A DNA stretch of 64,000 bases from Vibrio porteresiae DSM 19223 (GTDB lineage Bacteria > Pseudomonadota > Gammaproteobacteria > Enterobacterales > Vibrionaceae): positions 496,001-560,000 of the forward strand of contig NZ_AP024895.1 in assembly GCF_024347055.1 (NCBI RefSeq). The letters run 5' to 3'. Below, piece by piece: positions 52,750 through 61,841 of this stretch; position 1 is the first letter of the stretch; every line of letters starts with the position of its first letter. Both the position numbers and the translations under genes were made by a program. The notes below the pieces were generated by a model. That model had not been told where the DNA came from and made no database searches. It saw nothing but the letters and a program-made list of their open reading frames with translations.

Positions 52750-52965
52750 TTAGTACAGGCGAACGCGACGTGCGTTTTCGCGAGCTAGCTTCTTAGCGTG
52801 ACGCTTTTGAGCTGCTGCTTTAGCGCGTTTGCGAACTGTAGTTGGTTTTTCATAGTGCTCGCGACGACGCACTTCAGAAAGGATACCTGCTTTTTCGCAA
52901 GAGCGTTTGAAACGACGTAGAGCAACGTCGAACGGTTCGTTTTCACGTACTTTAACTACTGGCAT
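52750..52965 (-). CDS. rpsU: Ribosomal protein bS21
   Basis: 71-residue protein of the 30S subunit, very basic, [27 protein letters not shown] followed by an Arg/Lys-rich tail ending RRVRLY, the full E. coli length. First gene of the operon that continues with yqeY, dnaG and rpoD. Ribosome binding site AGGTGA before the ATG on the reverse strand. Confidence 0.98.
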
Positions 52966-53218
52966 ATGCCTTTCACCTCAGGGGTTAATTCGTTAATGCT
53001 GGTGTCTCATAACCTAAACTCACTGCCATTTCCTCAGAAATAGTAGGTGTTGGGTTTATAACCAGCGAGATCAAAAATGGTGCGGAATTTTAATCCGAAC
53101 CCCGTCGCTTTGTAAAGCGTTTTGTCGCCCATAGTCTGTACAAAATTTGTTTGTAAAGCAATCCCGAGGTAACATGGCGGCAATTTTGAATTCTTGAAGA
53201 TAGCGTGCGAAGAAAATT
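52966..53218. promoter_or_regulatory. Divergent promoter region of rpsU and tsaD
   Basis: 253-bp gap between divergently transcribed genes; it must contain the rpsU-operon promoter on the reverse strand and the tsaD promoter on the + strand. I did not fix exact -35/-10 elements. Confidence 0.5.
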
Positions 53219-54241
53219 ATGCGCATTATTGGTATTGAAACCTCTTGTGACGAAACAGGTATCGCCATTTATGACGATGAAAAAGGGCTGTTATCCCATC
53301 AACTTTATAGCCAGATAAAGCTACATGCTGACTACGGTGGTGTGGTGCCAGAATTAGCTTCCCGTGACCATGTGAAGAAAGCGGTTCCCCTCATAAAAGC
53401 AGCGTTGGCTGATGCCCAATTAACGCCTGCCGATATTGATGGTGTGGCGTATACGGCAGGTCCTGGTTTAGTCGGTGCTTTGTTAGTTGGTGCAACTATT
53501 GGTCGCAGTTTGGCTTATGCGTGGAATGTACCTGCAGTGCCTGTGCATCATATGGAAGGGCACCTATTGGCGCCGATGCTCGAAGAAACTCCACCAGAAT
53601 TCCCATTCTTGGCACTGTTGGTTTCGGGCGGTCACACCATGATCGTTGAAGTGCGTACGATTGGCGATTATCAGATTCTTGGTGAGTCTATCGATGATGC
53701 GGCTGGTGAAGCATTTGATAAAACGGCTAAGCTGATGGGCTTAGATTACCCAGGTGGCCCTTTATTGGCTCGCTTAGCGGAAAAAGGCACTCCTGGTCGT
53801 TTTAAATTCCCGCGTCCAATGACAGATCGTCCAGGATTGGATATGAGCTTCTCGGGGCTAAAAACGTTTACGGCCAACACGATTGCTGCAGAAGGCGACG
53901 ATGAGCAAACTCGCGCGGACATTGCGTATGCTTTCCAAGAAGCGGTTTGTGATACTTTGGTTATTAAATGTAAACGAGCCTTGGATCAAACCGGATTAAA
54001 ACGTATTGTTATCGCGGGTGGAGTGAGCGCAAACAAAGCGCTGCGTGCTGCACTTGAAAAACTAGCCAAGAAAAGAGGTGGTGCGGTTTACTACCCACGT
54101 ACTGAATTCTGTACTGATAACGGCGCCATGATTGCTTATGCAGGCATGCAACGTTTGAAAAATGGTGATGTGAGTGATTTAAGCCTTGAGGCGCGCCCAC
54201 GCTGGCCGATAGACCAGCTAACGCCAATTAAACACTCTTAA
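53219..54241 (+). CDS. tsaD: TsaD, tRNA N6-threonylcarbamoyladenosine transferase subunit
   Basis: 340 residues, Kae1/Gcp family. With TsaB, TsaC and TsaE it adds the threonylcarbamoyl group to A37 of tRNAs reading ANN codons. Metal site His111 and His115 in HHMEGHLLAP, plus the later Asp in TEFCTDNGAMIA; nucleotide-binding motif LVSGGHTMIVEV and VIAGGVSANKALR. N-terminal GIETSCDET is typical. Universal, essential gene; its neighbour rpsU on the other strand is as in other gammaproteobacteria. Confidence 0.97.
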   Translation: MRIIGIETSCDETGIAIYDDEKGLLSHQLYSQIKLHADYGGVVPELASRDHVKKAVPLIKAALADAQLTPADIDGVAYTAGPGLVGALLVGATIGRSLAYAWNVPAVPVHHMEGHLLAPMLEETPPEFPFLALLVSGGHTMIVEVRTIGDYQILGESIDDAAGEAFDKTAKLMGLDYPGGPLLARLAEKGTPGRFKFPRPMTDRPGLDMSFSGLKTFTANTIAAEGDDEQTRADIAYAFQEAVCDTLVIKCKRALDQTGLKRIVIAGGVSANKALRAALEKLAKKRGGAVYYPRTEFCTDNGAMIAYAGMQRLKNGDVSDLSLEARPRWPIDQLTPIKHS

Positions 54242-54246
54242 CGTAG

Positions 54247-54279
54247 CAACGGTCGCACTTCGCGGCCGTTGTTGTTTTT
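54247..54279 (+). terminator. Terminator after tsaD
   Basis: CAACGGTCGC / GCGGCCGTTG stem with TTGTTTTTA tail beginning 6 bp after the tsaD stop. Confidence 0.82.
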
Positions 54280-54306
54280 AGCGAATTTCCAAGTAGGAAG
54301 CCAGAT

Positions 54307-55125
54307 ATGAACGCATTAATGATCGATGGCAACACAATGAATTACCTCGACCAAGGTGAAGGTGAGGTTCTGGTTTTTGGTCACAGCTATTTATGGGATA
54401 GCGAGATGTGGGCTCCGCAAGTAGCGGTTCTTTCACAACATTATCGCTGTATTGTTCCTGATTTTTGGGCTCATGGACAATCCGATGCAGCGCCAGCACC
54501 AATGCGCTCTTTGCAAGATTACGCTCGTCATGTATTGGCTTTGATGGATCATCTCTCGATTGAACGATTTTCTATCATCGGTCTGTCAGTGGGCGGCATG
54601 TGGGGGGCTGAATTGGCTTTACTTGCGCCACAACGGGTGCAATCACTGGTCTTGATGGATACATTTTTAGGTCTTGAACCGCAAGTGACTCATCAGAAAT
54701 ACTTTGCGATGCTCGAGACGATTGAACAACTGAAAATGATTCCTCCCGCTATTGTTGAGGCAGTTGTGCCCCTATTTTTCTCATCACAGGTGATGACCAA
54801 GGCTCCGCATTTAGCGCAGCAATTTGCCACCCATTTAAGTGAACTTACTGGCGATAAGGCAGTTGAGATTGCGCGTGTTGGCAAAATGGTATTTGGTCGA
54901 CGCGATGTTATGGAAGAGGCAGGGAAATTGGTATTGCCGGTTTTGATTGCCGTCGGTGCAGAAGACAAGCCACGCCCAGCGCTGGAATCCTATCTAATGA
55001 CCGATGAAATATCGGGTAGTCAATTAGTGCTCATTCCGGATGCTGGACATATTAGTAACTTAGAACAACCTGAGTTTGTGACCGAGATGCTGCAGGCGTT
55101 TCTGCAGGGTGTTTACGCAAACTAG
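54307..55125 (+). CDS. Alpha/beta-hydrolase fold protein
   Basis: 272 residues. Classical hydrolase fold: VLVFGHSYLWDSEMW at about 21-35 (oxyanion-hole HG motif replaced by HS), nucleophile elbow GLSVGG with Ser94, acid in AVGAEDKPRP and the terminal catalytic His in IPDAGHISNLEQPEFV. Substrate unknown; resembles small esterases and lactonases of the AB-hydrolase_1 family. Convergent with plsY. Confidence 0.88.
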   Translation: MNALMIDGNTMNYLDQGEGEVLVFGHSYLWDSEMWAPQVAVLSQHYRCIVPDFWAHGQSDAAPAPMRSLQDYARHVLALMDHLSIERFSIIGLSVGGMWGAELALLAPQRVQSLVLMDTFLGLEPQVTHQKYFAMLETIEQLKMIPPAIVEAVVPLFFSSQVMTKAPHLAQQFATHLSELTGDKAVEIARVGKMVFGRRDVMEEAGKLVLPVLIAVGAEDKPRPALESYLMTDEISGSQLVLIPDAGHISNLEQPEFVTEMLQAFLQGVYAN

Positions 55126-55171
55126 GCAATGATGACGTATCATCTGAAGTGAGCTCTCCCTTCTTTAATTA

Positions 55172-55200
55172 TCCTAAGTGAGTTTTAGGCTCGCTTAGGA
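55172..55200. terminator. Bidirectional terminator between the hydrolase and plsY
   Basis: TCCTAAGTGAG / CTCGCTTAGGA stem with one mismatch; the right arm includes the plsY stop codon. Confidence 0.7.
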
Positions 55201-55800
55201 TTCATCAACGATCTTTTTTTCGCCCACCTTTGGCTCGGTACCCGAGAAGAGTCGCTTAATATTTTGATGATGACGTAGCACGATTAGGCAGCACAACATC
55301 GCTACCGGCAAGGTGTACATCGGTTTGATCATCCAAGTGTAAAGTGGTGCTAACAATACCGTGATCAAAGCAGCGAGAGAGGAATAGCGAAAGACAACCG
55401 CAACAAGTAGCCAAGTGATCATAATCGCAGCGGTAAGATCCAATCCGATCGGCGCGATCGCTCCTAGTGCGGTGGCAACGCCTTTTCCGCCTTTGAAATG
55501 GAAGAATATTGGATACATGTGCCCTAAACAGGCGGCAATCGCAATAATCCCCAGCACAAAAGGTTCAATATTTAAAAAGTAGCTTCCCCAAACAGGAATG
55601 GTGCCTTTGAGCATGTCACACACTAATACCGCCACTGCGGCCTTTTTCCCTCCGATGCGCAATACATTGGTTGCGCCAGGATTTTGTGATCCTGTTTCGC
55701 GTGGATCAGGCAATTTTAGTAGGCGACAAATCAGCACGGCACTGGAGATTGACCCCAGTAAATAGGCGAAAATCGTCATTATTAGTGCCAGTGGAGTCAT
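55195..55800 (-). CDS. plsY: PlsY, acyl-phosphate:glycerol-3-phosphate acyltransferase
   Basis: 201-residue integral membrane enzyme making lysophosphatidic acid from acyl-phosphate. Family motifs GSISSAVLICRLLKLPDPRETGSQNPGATNVLR (about 16-48, with SGNxGATN-like SQNPGATN) and HMYPIFFHFKGGKGVATALG (about 94-113) are intact, with about five membrane helices. Gene order with folB across the gap is standard for vibrios. Confidence 0.95.
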   Translation of the reverse strand: MTPLALIMTIFAYLLGSISSAVLICRLLKLPDPRETGSQNPGATNVLRIGGKKAAVAVLVCDMLKGTIPVWGSYFLNIEPFVLGIIAIAACLGHMYPIFFHFKGGKGVATALGAIAPIGLDLTAAIMITWLLVAVVFRYSSLAALITVLLAPLYTWMIKPMYTLPVAMLCCLIVLRHHQNIKRLFSGTEPKVGEKKIVDES

Positions 55801-55975
55801 ATTTGCCTCTAAATTGTGCTGAGAGTACCGCTAATACTATCTAACAGTACGGAAAGAAAAAACAACGTGAAATTCACATCTTGCTATCGTTTCGGTATAT
55901 GATATCGCGACTGACAAATAGTACGTTTTTTTAATCGATTTGGGTATCCGACCTGTAAAAGGAACGAAATAAATA

Positions 55976-56329
55976 ATGGATAAAGTTTTTATCGACCAGC
56001 TTGAAGTCATCGCCACAATTGGTGTTTACGATTGGGAACAGCAGATCAAACAGAAACTCATCCTAGATATTGAAATGGCGCATGATAATCGCCCTGCAGG
56101 TCTTAGTGATGATGTCAGTGATGCTTTAGATTATTCCACGGTAAGCACGGCGGTGATTCATCATATTGAGTCCGGTCGTTTCTTGCTCGTTGAGCGAGTG
56201 GCAGAAGAAGTCGCGCAATTGATCATGGAACGTTTTGGTGTGCCATGGATCAAAATTCGTGTGGCTAAACCGAAAGCTGTGGCTCAAGCACGTAGTGTTG
56301 GGGTTGTGATTGAACGGGGAGTGGCATGA
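55976..56329 (+). CDS. folB: FolB, dihydroneopterin aldolase
   Basis: 117 residues. Converts dihydroneopterin to 6-hydroxymethyldihydropterin in folate synthesis. Family features: MDKVFIDQLEVIATIGVYDWE with the Glu of the active site (VYDWEQ), DALDYSTVSTAV, LVERVAEEVAQLI and the closing KPKAVAQARSVGVVIER. The stop overlaps folK by 4 bp, and the next enzyme in the pathway follows. Confidence 0.95.
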   Translation: MDKVFIDQLEVIATIGVYDWEQQIKQKLILDIEMAHDNRPAGLSDDVSDALDYSTVSTAVIHHIESGRFLLVERVAEEVAQLIMERFGVPWIKIRVAKPKAVAQARSVGVVIERGVA

Positions 56330-56826
56330 TCACAACTTATGTTGGCATCGGATCCAATATTGATCGCCAAACACATATAGAAGCAGCGGTACGAGAGTTG
56401 GCCCATTTGGGGTCAGGCTTAAAGCTCTCGACTATCTATGAGTGTGATGCAATCGGATTTAATAGCCATCCGTTTTACAACTTAGTTGCCGAATTTAACA
56501 CATCACTCAGTTTAGATGAGCTCGTTCAAGCGCTTAGAGAGATCGAAATGCGCTGGGGGAGAGATGTGGATGCGCAGAAGTTTCAAGATCGAACTCTCGA
56601 CTTGGATATCATTCTGTTTGGTGAAGTGTGCTCAACACAGAAACCTCAGTTACCGCGTTCTGATATCTACCGTTATCCCTTTGTGATTCAACCTCTTTAT
56701 GAACTTTGTCCGGAACTTATTATTCCGAATGATGGTCGTTCTATTCGGCAAGTTTGGTCTTTGGCCAACAATCTCGACATTTTGAAAGCAATTCAACCTT
56801 GGTTTGACGCAACAATAATAGAGTAA
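56326..56826 (+). CDS. folK: FolK, hydroxymethyldihydropterin pyrophosphokinase
   Basis: 166 residues. Transfers pyrophosphate from ATP to the product of FolB. Signature RWGRDVDAQKFQDRTLDLDIILFGE (about 84-108), with the metal-binding DLD, plus the N-terminal YVGIGSNID. Overlap with folB suggests coupled translation; uppP starts 4 bp after the stop. Confidence 0.95.
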   Translation: MITTYVGIGSNIDRQTHIEAAVRELAHLGSGLKLSTIYECDAIGFNSHPFYNLVAEFNTSLSLDELVQALREIEMRWGRDVDAQKFQDRTLDLDIILFGEVCSTQKPQLPRSDIYRYPFVIQPLYELCPELIIPNDGRSIRQVWSLANNLDILKAIQPWFDATIIE

Positions 56827-56830
56827 ATAA

Positions 56831-57601
56831 ATGGACATACTGCAAAGTGCAATACTTGGCCTCATTGAAGGGGTAACGGAGTTTCTTCCTATTTCTTCAA
56901 CTGGGCATTTGATCATCGCTAGTGAATGGTTAGGCTTACCACAAACAGACAGTAATAAAGCGTTTGAAGTGATTATTCAGTTGGCTGCTATTTTGGCGGT
57001 TCTAACCAATTACAAAGAACGTTTCCACCCTAAATACTTCTCTTTGTGGATGAAAGTATTTATTGCTTTCCTTCCAATTGCAGCAATTGGCTTCTTATTA
57101 AAAGATGAAGTGAAATCGCTTTTCACTGTTACCGTTGTTCCAATCATGTTTATTGTTGGCGGTATTATCTTCCTTATTGTGGAAAAATATCTGAAGAATC
57201 GTCAGCCATCGACGCATACTTTGGATGATATTTCTTATCGCCAAGCTATCGCTATCGGTGTGGCGCAAGTATTCGCCTTGATTCCTGGTACTAGTCGCGC
57301 AGGTTCAACCATTGTTGGTGCGTTGCTAGCTGGCGTCAGCCGTACAGCGAGTGCAGAGTTTTCGTTCTTGCTTGCGCTACCTGTGATGGTGGCGGCGAGT
57401 GGTTTAGATCTGCTTGGGCACTACAAAGACTTCACACCAGATATGTTTAAAGCGTTAGCTGTTGGCTTTGTGGTTGCTTACGTTTCTGCGTGGATTGTAA
57501 TGAAGCTGTTCTTGGCGTTCTTAAACCGCTTTACATTCAATGCGTTTGGTATTTATCGCATTGTGTTTGGTGTCGCTCTGCTACTGTGGATTTACGCATA
57601 A
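56831..57601 (+). CDS. uppP: UppP/BacA, undecaprenyl-diphosphatase
   Basis: 256-residue membrane enzyme that recycles the lipid carrier for cell wall synthesis. Two active-site motifs: EGVTEFLPISSTGHLI (about 14-29) and PGTSRAGSTIVGALLAGVSRTAS (about 152-174), plus about seven hydrophobic helices. The position in a folB-folK-uppP unit is common in vibrios. Confidence 0.96.
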   Translation: MDILQSAILGLIEGVTEFLPISSTGHLIIASEWLGLPQTDSNKAFEVIIQLAAILAVLTNYKERFHPKYFSLWMKVFIAFLPIAAIGFLLKDEVKSLFTVTVVPIMFIVGGIIFLIVEKYLKNRQPSTHTLDDISYRQAIAIGVAQVFALIPGTSRAGSTIVGALLAGVSRTASAEFSFLLALPVMVAASGLDLLGHYKDFTPDMFKALAVGFVVAYVSAWIVMKLFLAFLNRFTFNAFGIYRIVFGVALLLWIYA

Positions 57602-57661
57602 TTAAGCTTAAGAAGCCTCTAACATAAAGAGGCTTCTAAAATGTATGCTGAATGGTAAGAG
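57602..57661 (+). other. Hairpin after uppP without T-tail
   Basis: AGAAGCCTCT / AGAGGCTTCT (57611-57637) is a perfect 10-bp stem but is followed by AAAATG, so it is not a classic terminator; it may protect the mRNA 3' end. The true terminator follows at 57662. Confidence 0.6.
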
Positions 57662-57693
57662 AAAAGCGACTTTCTTAGGAAGTCGCTTTTTTG
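57662..57693 (+). terminator. Terminator of the folB-folK-uppP unit
   Basis: AAAAGCGACTT / AAGTCGCTTTT stem with T-run, 60 bp after the uppP stop. Confidence 0.9.
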
Positions 57694-57940
57694 TTTGTTT
57701 AGTATTTGTACAGATGCCGATTCTGTTTGTGAGTACATATGAGGTTAATCGTCATTTCTCGCAAAGGCATGACACCTAGAAAAATGAAGGGATTAATCTA
57801 GAAAAGCTGAGAACTCCTTTCAGTGTGGAGTCGGTCCTAACTCGCTAAAACGAGAGGCTTATGCTATAAGTGGACCGTACCTGCAGTTTTTAACACTTTA
57901 TGTTTCGGATGCAACATAAATTAAGCGGTGAGTATTGAAG
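57694..57940 (+). promoter_or_regulatory. Presumed promoter region of the ftsB-rpoS gene set
   Basis: About 250 bp with no gene. It precedes the long co-directional run ftsB-ispD-ispF-truD-surE-pcm-nlpD-rpoS and should hold its first promoter. No single -35/-10 pair was fixed. Confidence 0.45.
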
Positions 57941-58222
57941 ATGCGACTCTTTGCCTTGACCTTATTACTGCTCCTCGGCAGTCTGCAATATACCTTATGG
58001 TTTGGTAAAAACGGGATATCCGATTACCAGAGTGTGGCGAGTGAAACCACAGCCCAAGAACAGGTAAATGCAAACCTTCATCAACGAAATCAAGAAATGT
58101 TTGCGGAAATTGACGATTTACGTCAAGGCTCTGATGCCATTGAAGAGCGTGCTCGCCACGAGTTAGGCATGATTAAAGATGGCGAAACCTTTTACCGAAT
58201 CATCGGTGAGGATAATAAGTAA
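57941..58222 (+). CDS. ftsB: FtsB, divisome protein
   Basis: 93-residue bitopic membrane protein that joins FtsL and FtsQ in cell division. Starts MRLFALTLLLLLGSLQYTLWFGKNG, one N-terminal transmembrane helix with FG-K/R-G boundary typical of FtsB, then a periplasmic coiled coil. The ATG at 57941 is preferred over an in-frame TTG at 57935. The stop codon overlaps the ispD start by one base (TAATG). Confidence 0.95.
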   Translation: MRLFALTLLLLLGSLQYTLWFGKNGISDYQSVASETTAQEQVNANLHQRNQEMFAEIDDLRQGSDAIEERARHELGMIKDGETFYRIIGEDNK

Positions 58223-58923
58223 TGACTCAAGAAATTGTCGCTATTGTTCCTGCTGCTGGTGTTGGCAGTCGCATGAAAGCCGACCGTCCTAAACAGTATC
58301 TAACATTGTTAGGCCACACCGTCTTAGAGCACACGATAGAGAAATTGCTCCATCATCCACTCATCACTAAAGTGGTGATCGCAGTGAGCGATGATGACCC
58401 ATACTTTCCTGAACTATCATTGGCGCATCATGAGCGTGTTATTCGAGTTTCAGGTGGAAAGGAGCGCGCTGACTCGGTGCTGTCTGCGCTGAATTATGTG
58501 TGTGAGAATTTACCCAATCAATGGGTCTTGGTGCATGATGCCGCAAGACCTTGTGTAGATCTCGACGATGTTTCTCGTTTGATTTCTGTCGCTACGCAAC
58601 ATGAAGTGGGTGCTATTTTGGCATCTCCCGTGCGCGATACGATGAAACGTGCGGATTTGGCTCAACAGATTCAACATACCGTTGATCGCGTAGCTCTTTG
58701 GCATGCACTAACGCCACAGATGTTTCGCGCTCAATCTTTGCAACGTGCATTGCATGATGCATTACAACAACAAGTAACCATCACCGATGAAGCATCTGCT
58801 TTTGAGTGGCTAGGTTATGCTCCTGCACTGGTCGCAGGTCGAGCAGATAATATTAAAATCACTCAACCCGAAGATCTCGCGTTAGCTGAGTTCTATCTCC
58901 GACGTGAAAAGGAAGAAAAATGA
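58222..58923 (+). CDS. ispD: IspD, 4-diphosphocytidyl-2-C-methyl-D-erythritol synthase
   Basis: 233-residue MEP-pathway enzyme. It joins CTP with 2-C-methylerythritol 4-phosphate. Family motifs: IVPAAGVGSRMKADRPKQYL (about 8-27), VHDAARPCV (about 104-112), and DEASAFEWLG with the later KITQPEDL. ispF follows with a 4-bp overlap. Confidence 0.96.
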   Translation: MTQEIVAIVPAAGVGSRMKADRPKQYLTLLGHTVLEHTIEKLLHHPLITKVVIAVSDDDPYFPELSLAHHERVIRVSGGKERADSVLSALNYVCENLPNQWVLVHDAARPCVDLDDVSRLISVATQHEVGAILASPVRDTMKRADLAQQIQHTVDRVALWHALTPQMFRAQSLQRALHDALQQQVTITDEASAFEWLGYAPALVAGRADNIKITQPEDLALAEFYLRREKEEK

Positions 58924-59396
58924 TTAGAATTGGTCACGGTTTTGACGTTCATAAATTTGGTGGCGAAGGCCCAATTATGATTGGCGGTGTCGCTATTCCT
59001 TATGAACAAGGTCTGATTGCTCACTCCGATGGTGACGTTGCACTGCATGCGTTATGTGATGCTCTTCTTGGTGCCATTGCAGCTGGAGATATCGGACGCC
59101 ATTTCCCCGATACAGACGATAAATGGAAAGGGGCAGATAGCCGCGAATTATTGAAAGACGTTTACCGCCGAGTCAAAGAGCAAGGTTACCGTTTGGGCAA
59201 TGCTGACGTGACTATTTTGGCTCAAGCGCCAAAGATGGCTCCGCATATTGAAGCTATGTGCGAGGCGATTGCTCACGATCTTGAGACTGATATTGGCAAT
59301 GTGAACGTGAAAGCAACAACGACTGAGCGTTTAGGTTTTACTGGACGCAAAGAGGGCATCGCGTGTGAAGCGGTCGTCCTATTAACTCGCATTTAA
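58920..59396 (+). CDS. ispF: IspF, 2-C-methyl-D-erythritol 2,4-cyclodiphosphate synthase
   Basis: 158-residue zinc enzyme of the MEP pathway. Motifs: GHGFDVHKFGG (about 5-15, with metal ligands Asp8 and His10), AHSDGDVALHALCDALLGA (about 34-52) and NVNVKATTTERLGFTGRKEGI near the C-terminus. It follows ispD directly, as in most gammaproteobacteria. Confidence 0.97.
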   Translation: MIRIGHGFDVHKFGGEGPIMIGGVAIPYEQGLIAHSDGDVALHALCDALLGAIAAGDIGRHFPDTDDKWKGADSRELLKDVYRRVKEQGYRLGNADVTILAQAPKMAPHIEAMCEAIAHDLETDIGNVNVKATTTERLGFTGRKEGIACEAVVLLTRI

Positions 59397-59415
59397 GCGA
59401 CATTGGAAAAACAGA

Positions 59416-60462
59416 ATGAGTGATATTTTGGCACCCTTTGCTTACCTGTGTGGTAAGCCGACGGCAAAAGCAAAACTAAAAGCCTTACCTGAACATTTTC
59501 AGGTAGTTGAAGATCTTGGTTACCCTTTGAGTGGTTCTGGCGACTTTTTGATGGTGCACATCCGTAAAACGGGTGAAAACACCAGTTTTGTAGCTAATGA
59601 ACTGGCTAAAGCGTGTGGCGTTAAATCGAAGGATGTCAGTTGGGCTGGTCTAAAAGACCGTCACGCAGTTACCGAGCAATGGCTATGCGTTCATTTGCCA
59701 GGAAAGTCGTTCCCTAACTTGGCGCTATTTCAAATCGAACATCCTACGATTGAAGTTTTGGAAATGACGCGTCATAACCGCAAGCTGCGCCCGGGCGACC
59801 TGCAGGCTAACCATTTTGTGGTTACTCTTTCTGAAGTTTCTGATGTTACTGACGTTCTAGCTCGTCTTGCTGTGGTAAAAGAGCAAGGTGTACCGAACTA
59901 TTTCGGTAGTCAGCGTTTTGGCCGTGATGGTAATAACCTGCATGAGGCTCGTCGCTGGGGGCGTGAAAACGTGCGTACTCGCAACCAGAATCAGCGCAGT
60001 ATGTATCTTTCCGCCGCTCGCTCGTGGATTTTTAATGGCATTGTCTCTCAACGTATTGAACAAAAAGTATTTAATACTGTTGTCGAAGGTGATGTTGTTC
60101 TACGTGATGGCGAAAGCATCGTGGCAGATGCTGCGCAATTGTCTACGCTACAACAGCAGGTTGCTGCGGAGCAAGTAGCGATTAGTGCTGCGCTGGCAGG
60201 CGATAATGAGTTACCTACTCAAGGAACAGCTCAGCAATTAGAGCAGCCTTGCTTAGATGCTGAGGCTGATCTCATGGCATTGATTCGTGGTAACCGGATG
60301 CGTCATGATCGTCGCGCGATTTCACTTAAAGCAAAAGATTTGGTCTGGGAAGTCGATAACGATATGATTAAACTCAGTTTCACATTAGATTCAGGTAGTT
60401 TTGCTACATCTATTGTGCGTGAACTTATCGAAGAGATACCCGTAGAGCGCCACTATGACTGA
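59416..60462 (+). CDS. truD: TruD, tRNA pseudouridine(13) synthase
   Basis: 348 residues. Makes pseudouridine at position 13 of tRNA-Glu. Catalytic Asp lies in SWAGLKDRHAVTEQW (about 75-89, GLKDR), and GVPNYFGSQRFGRDGNNL (about 158-175) is family-specific. Overlaps surE by 8 bp. The gene set ispD-ispF-truD-surE-pcm is the E. coli/Vibrio order. Confidence 0.96.
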   Translation: MSDILAPFAYLCGKPTAKAKLKALPEHFQVVEDLGYPLSGSGDFLMVHIRKTGENTSFVANELAKACGVKSKDVSWAGLKDRHAVTEQWLCVHLPGKSFPNLALFQIEHPTIEVLEMTRHNRKLRPGDLQANHFVVTLSEVSDVTDVLARLAVVKEQGVPNYFGSQRFGRDGNNLHEARRWGRENVRTRNQNQRSMYLSAARSWIFNGIVSQRIEQKVFNTVVEGDVVLRDGESIVADAAQLSTLQQQVAAEQVAISAALAGDNELPTQGTAQQLEQPCLDAEADLMALIRGNRMRHDRRAISLKAKDLVWEVDNDMIKLSFTLDSGSFATSIVRELIEEIPVERHYD

Positions 60463-61210
60463 TAGACGAGTGAATATTCTGCTAAGCAACGATGACGGTA
60501 TTTATGCTGAGGGCATTGCCGTATTGGAACAAGCATTAGCTGATATCGCGAATATTACTGTTGTTGCACCGGATCGTAATCGTTCTGGTGCTTCCAATTC
60601 ATTGACCTTGGAACAACCGTTACGTGTGAACCAGATTGCGCCGCAGCGTTATTCGGTGCAAGGGACTCCAACCGATTGTGTGCATTTTGCACTCAACGAA
60701 TTGTTGCGTGATAACAAGCCAGATTTGGTGCTAACCGGAATTAATCACGGTGCCAATTTGGGCGATGACGTGCTTTATTCTGGTACTGTAGCCGCTGCGA
60801 TGGAAGGGCACTTTTTGGGTGTGCAATCTATCGCTTTCTCTTTGGTGGGTACGCAAAATTTTGCGACTGCAGGACATATTGCTCGTCAGTTAGTGGAGCA
60901 GCATTTATCTAATGCTATTCCAACTAATCGTTTGTTAAATGTGAATATTCCGGATTGTGCCATCGAACATTTGCAAGGGTTTCAAGTGACTCGTTTAGGC
61001 GCTCGTCATCACGCGGAAAATATGATTCGTCAAAAAGATCCCCGTGGTCACGATATCTTTTGGTTAGGTCCTCCAGGAGCTCGAGCCGATGCAGGTGAAG
61101 GCACCGACTTTTACGCTATCGACAAAGGGTTTGTTTCAGTGACACCACTGCAAGTGGATCTCACCGCTCATGAGTCGATCAATAGTATGAATGATTGGTT
61201 GAAAGGATAG
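60455..61210 (+). CDS. surE: SurE, 5'/3'-nucleotidase
   Basis: 251-residue stress-survival nucleotidase/exopolyphosphatase. N-terminal ILLSNDDGIYAEGI (about 8-21, metal ligands DD), APDRNRSGASNSLT (about 38-51) and GINHGANLGDDVLYSGTVAAAMEG (about 94-117). Followed after 4 bp by pcm. Confidence 0.97.
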   Translation: MTDRRVNILLSNDDGIYAEGIAVLEQALADIANITVVAPDRNRSGASNSLTLEQPLRVNQIAPQRYSVQGTPTDCVHFALNELLRDNKPDLVLTGINHGANLGDDVLYSGTVAAAMEGHFLGVQSIAFSLVGTQNFATAGHIARQLVEQHLSNAIPTNRLLNVNIPDCAIEHLQGFQVTRLGARHHAENMIRQKDPRGHDIFWLGPPGARADAGEGTDFYAIDKGFVSVTPLQVDLTAHESINSMNDWLKG

Positions 61211-61214
61211 GTGA

Positions 61215-61841
61215 ATGGCGAACCCGAAAGCTGAAAAGTTAGTTCAGTTTTTAGCCGCGCAAGGCATCACAGATCAGCGTGTATTAGAGGCTATGTATTC
61301 CGTACCACGAGAAGCGTTTGTTTCTCAAGCTATGATGCATCAAGCTTATGATAACAACGCACTTCCTATTGGTCAGGGGCAAACCATTTCCCAACCGTAC
61401 ATTGTTGCTAAAATGACACAGGTGTTGGAATTAAATCACGATAGCCGGGTCTTAGAAGTAGGTACCGGCTCTGGCTATCAAACCGCTGTGTTAGCGAAGC
61501 TGGTGAGACACGTTTGCTCGATAGAACGAATTAAGTCATTACAATGGGATGCTAAACGCCGTTTAAAGCAGTTAGATATCTATAACGTCTCAACGAAACA
61601 TGGTGATGGCTGGCAAGGTTGGCCGAGTAAAGGTCCATTTGATGCCATTATCGTGACGGCTGCAGCGCAATCTGTCCCTCAAGCTTTACTGGATCAACTC
61701 GCTGATGGTGGTCGTTTAGTGCTTCCTGTCGGGGATGAACAGCAACAGTTGTATAAGATTCAACGCCAAGGAGAACAATGGATTTATCAGTCAATCGAAG
61801 ATGTACGATTTGTACCGTTAATTCCAGGTGACTTAGCGTAA
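61215..61841 (+). CDS. pcm: Pcm, protein-L-isoaspartate O-methyltransferase
   Basis: 208 residues. Repairs isoaspartyl residues in aged proteins using AdoMet. Motifs: PIGQGQTISQPYIVAKM (about 51-67), the AdoMet-binding VLEVGTGSGYQTAVLA (about 79-94) and FDAIIVTAAAQSVPQALL. The last base of its stop overlaps the nlpD start. In E. coli, surE-pcm-nlpD-rpoS are also adjacent. Confidence 0.97.
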   Translation: MANPKAEKLVQFLAAQGITDQRVLEAMYSVPREAFVSQAMMHQAYDNNALPIGQGQTISQPYIVAKMTQVLELNHDSRVLEVGTGSGYQTAVLAKLVRHVCSIERIKSLQWDAKRRLKQLDIYNVSTKHGDGWQGWPSKGPFDAIIVTAAAQSVPQALLDQLADGGRLVLPVGDEQQQLYKIQRQGEQWIYQSIEDVRFVPLIPGDLA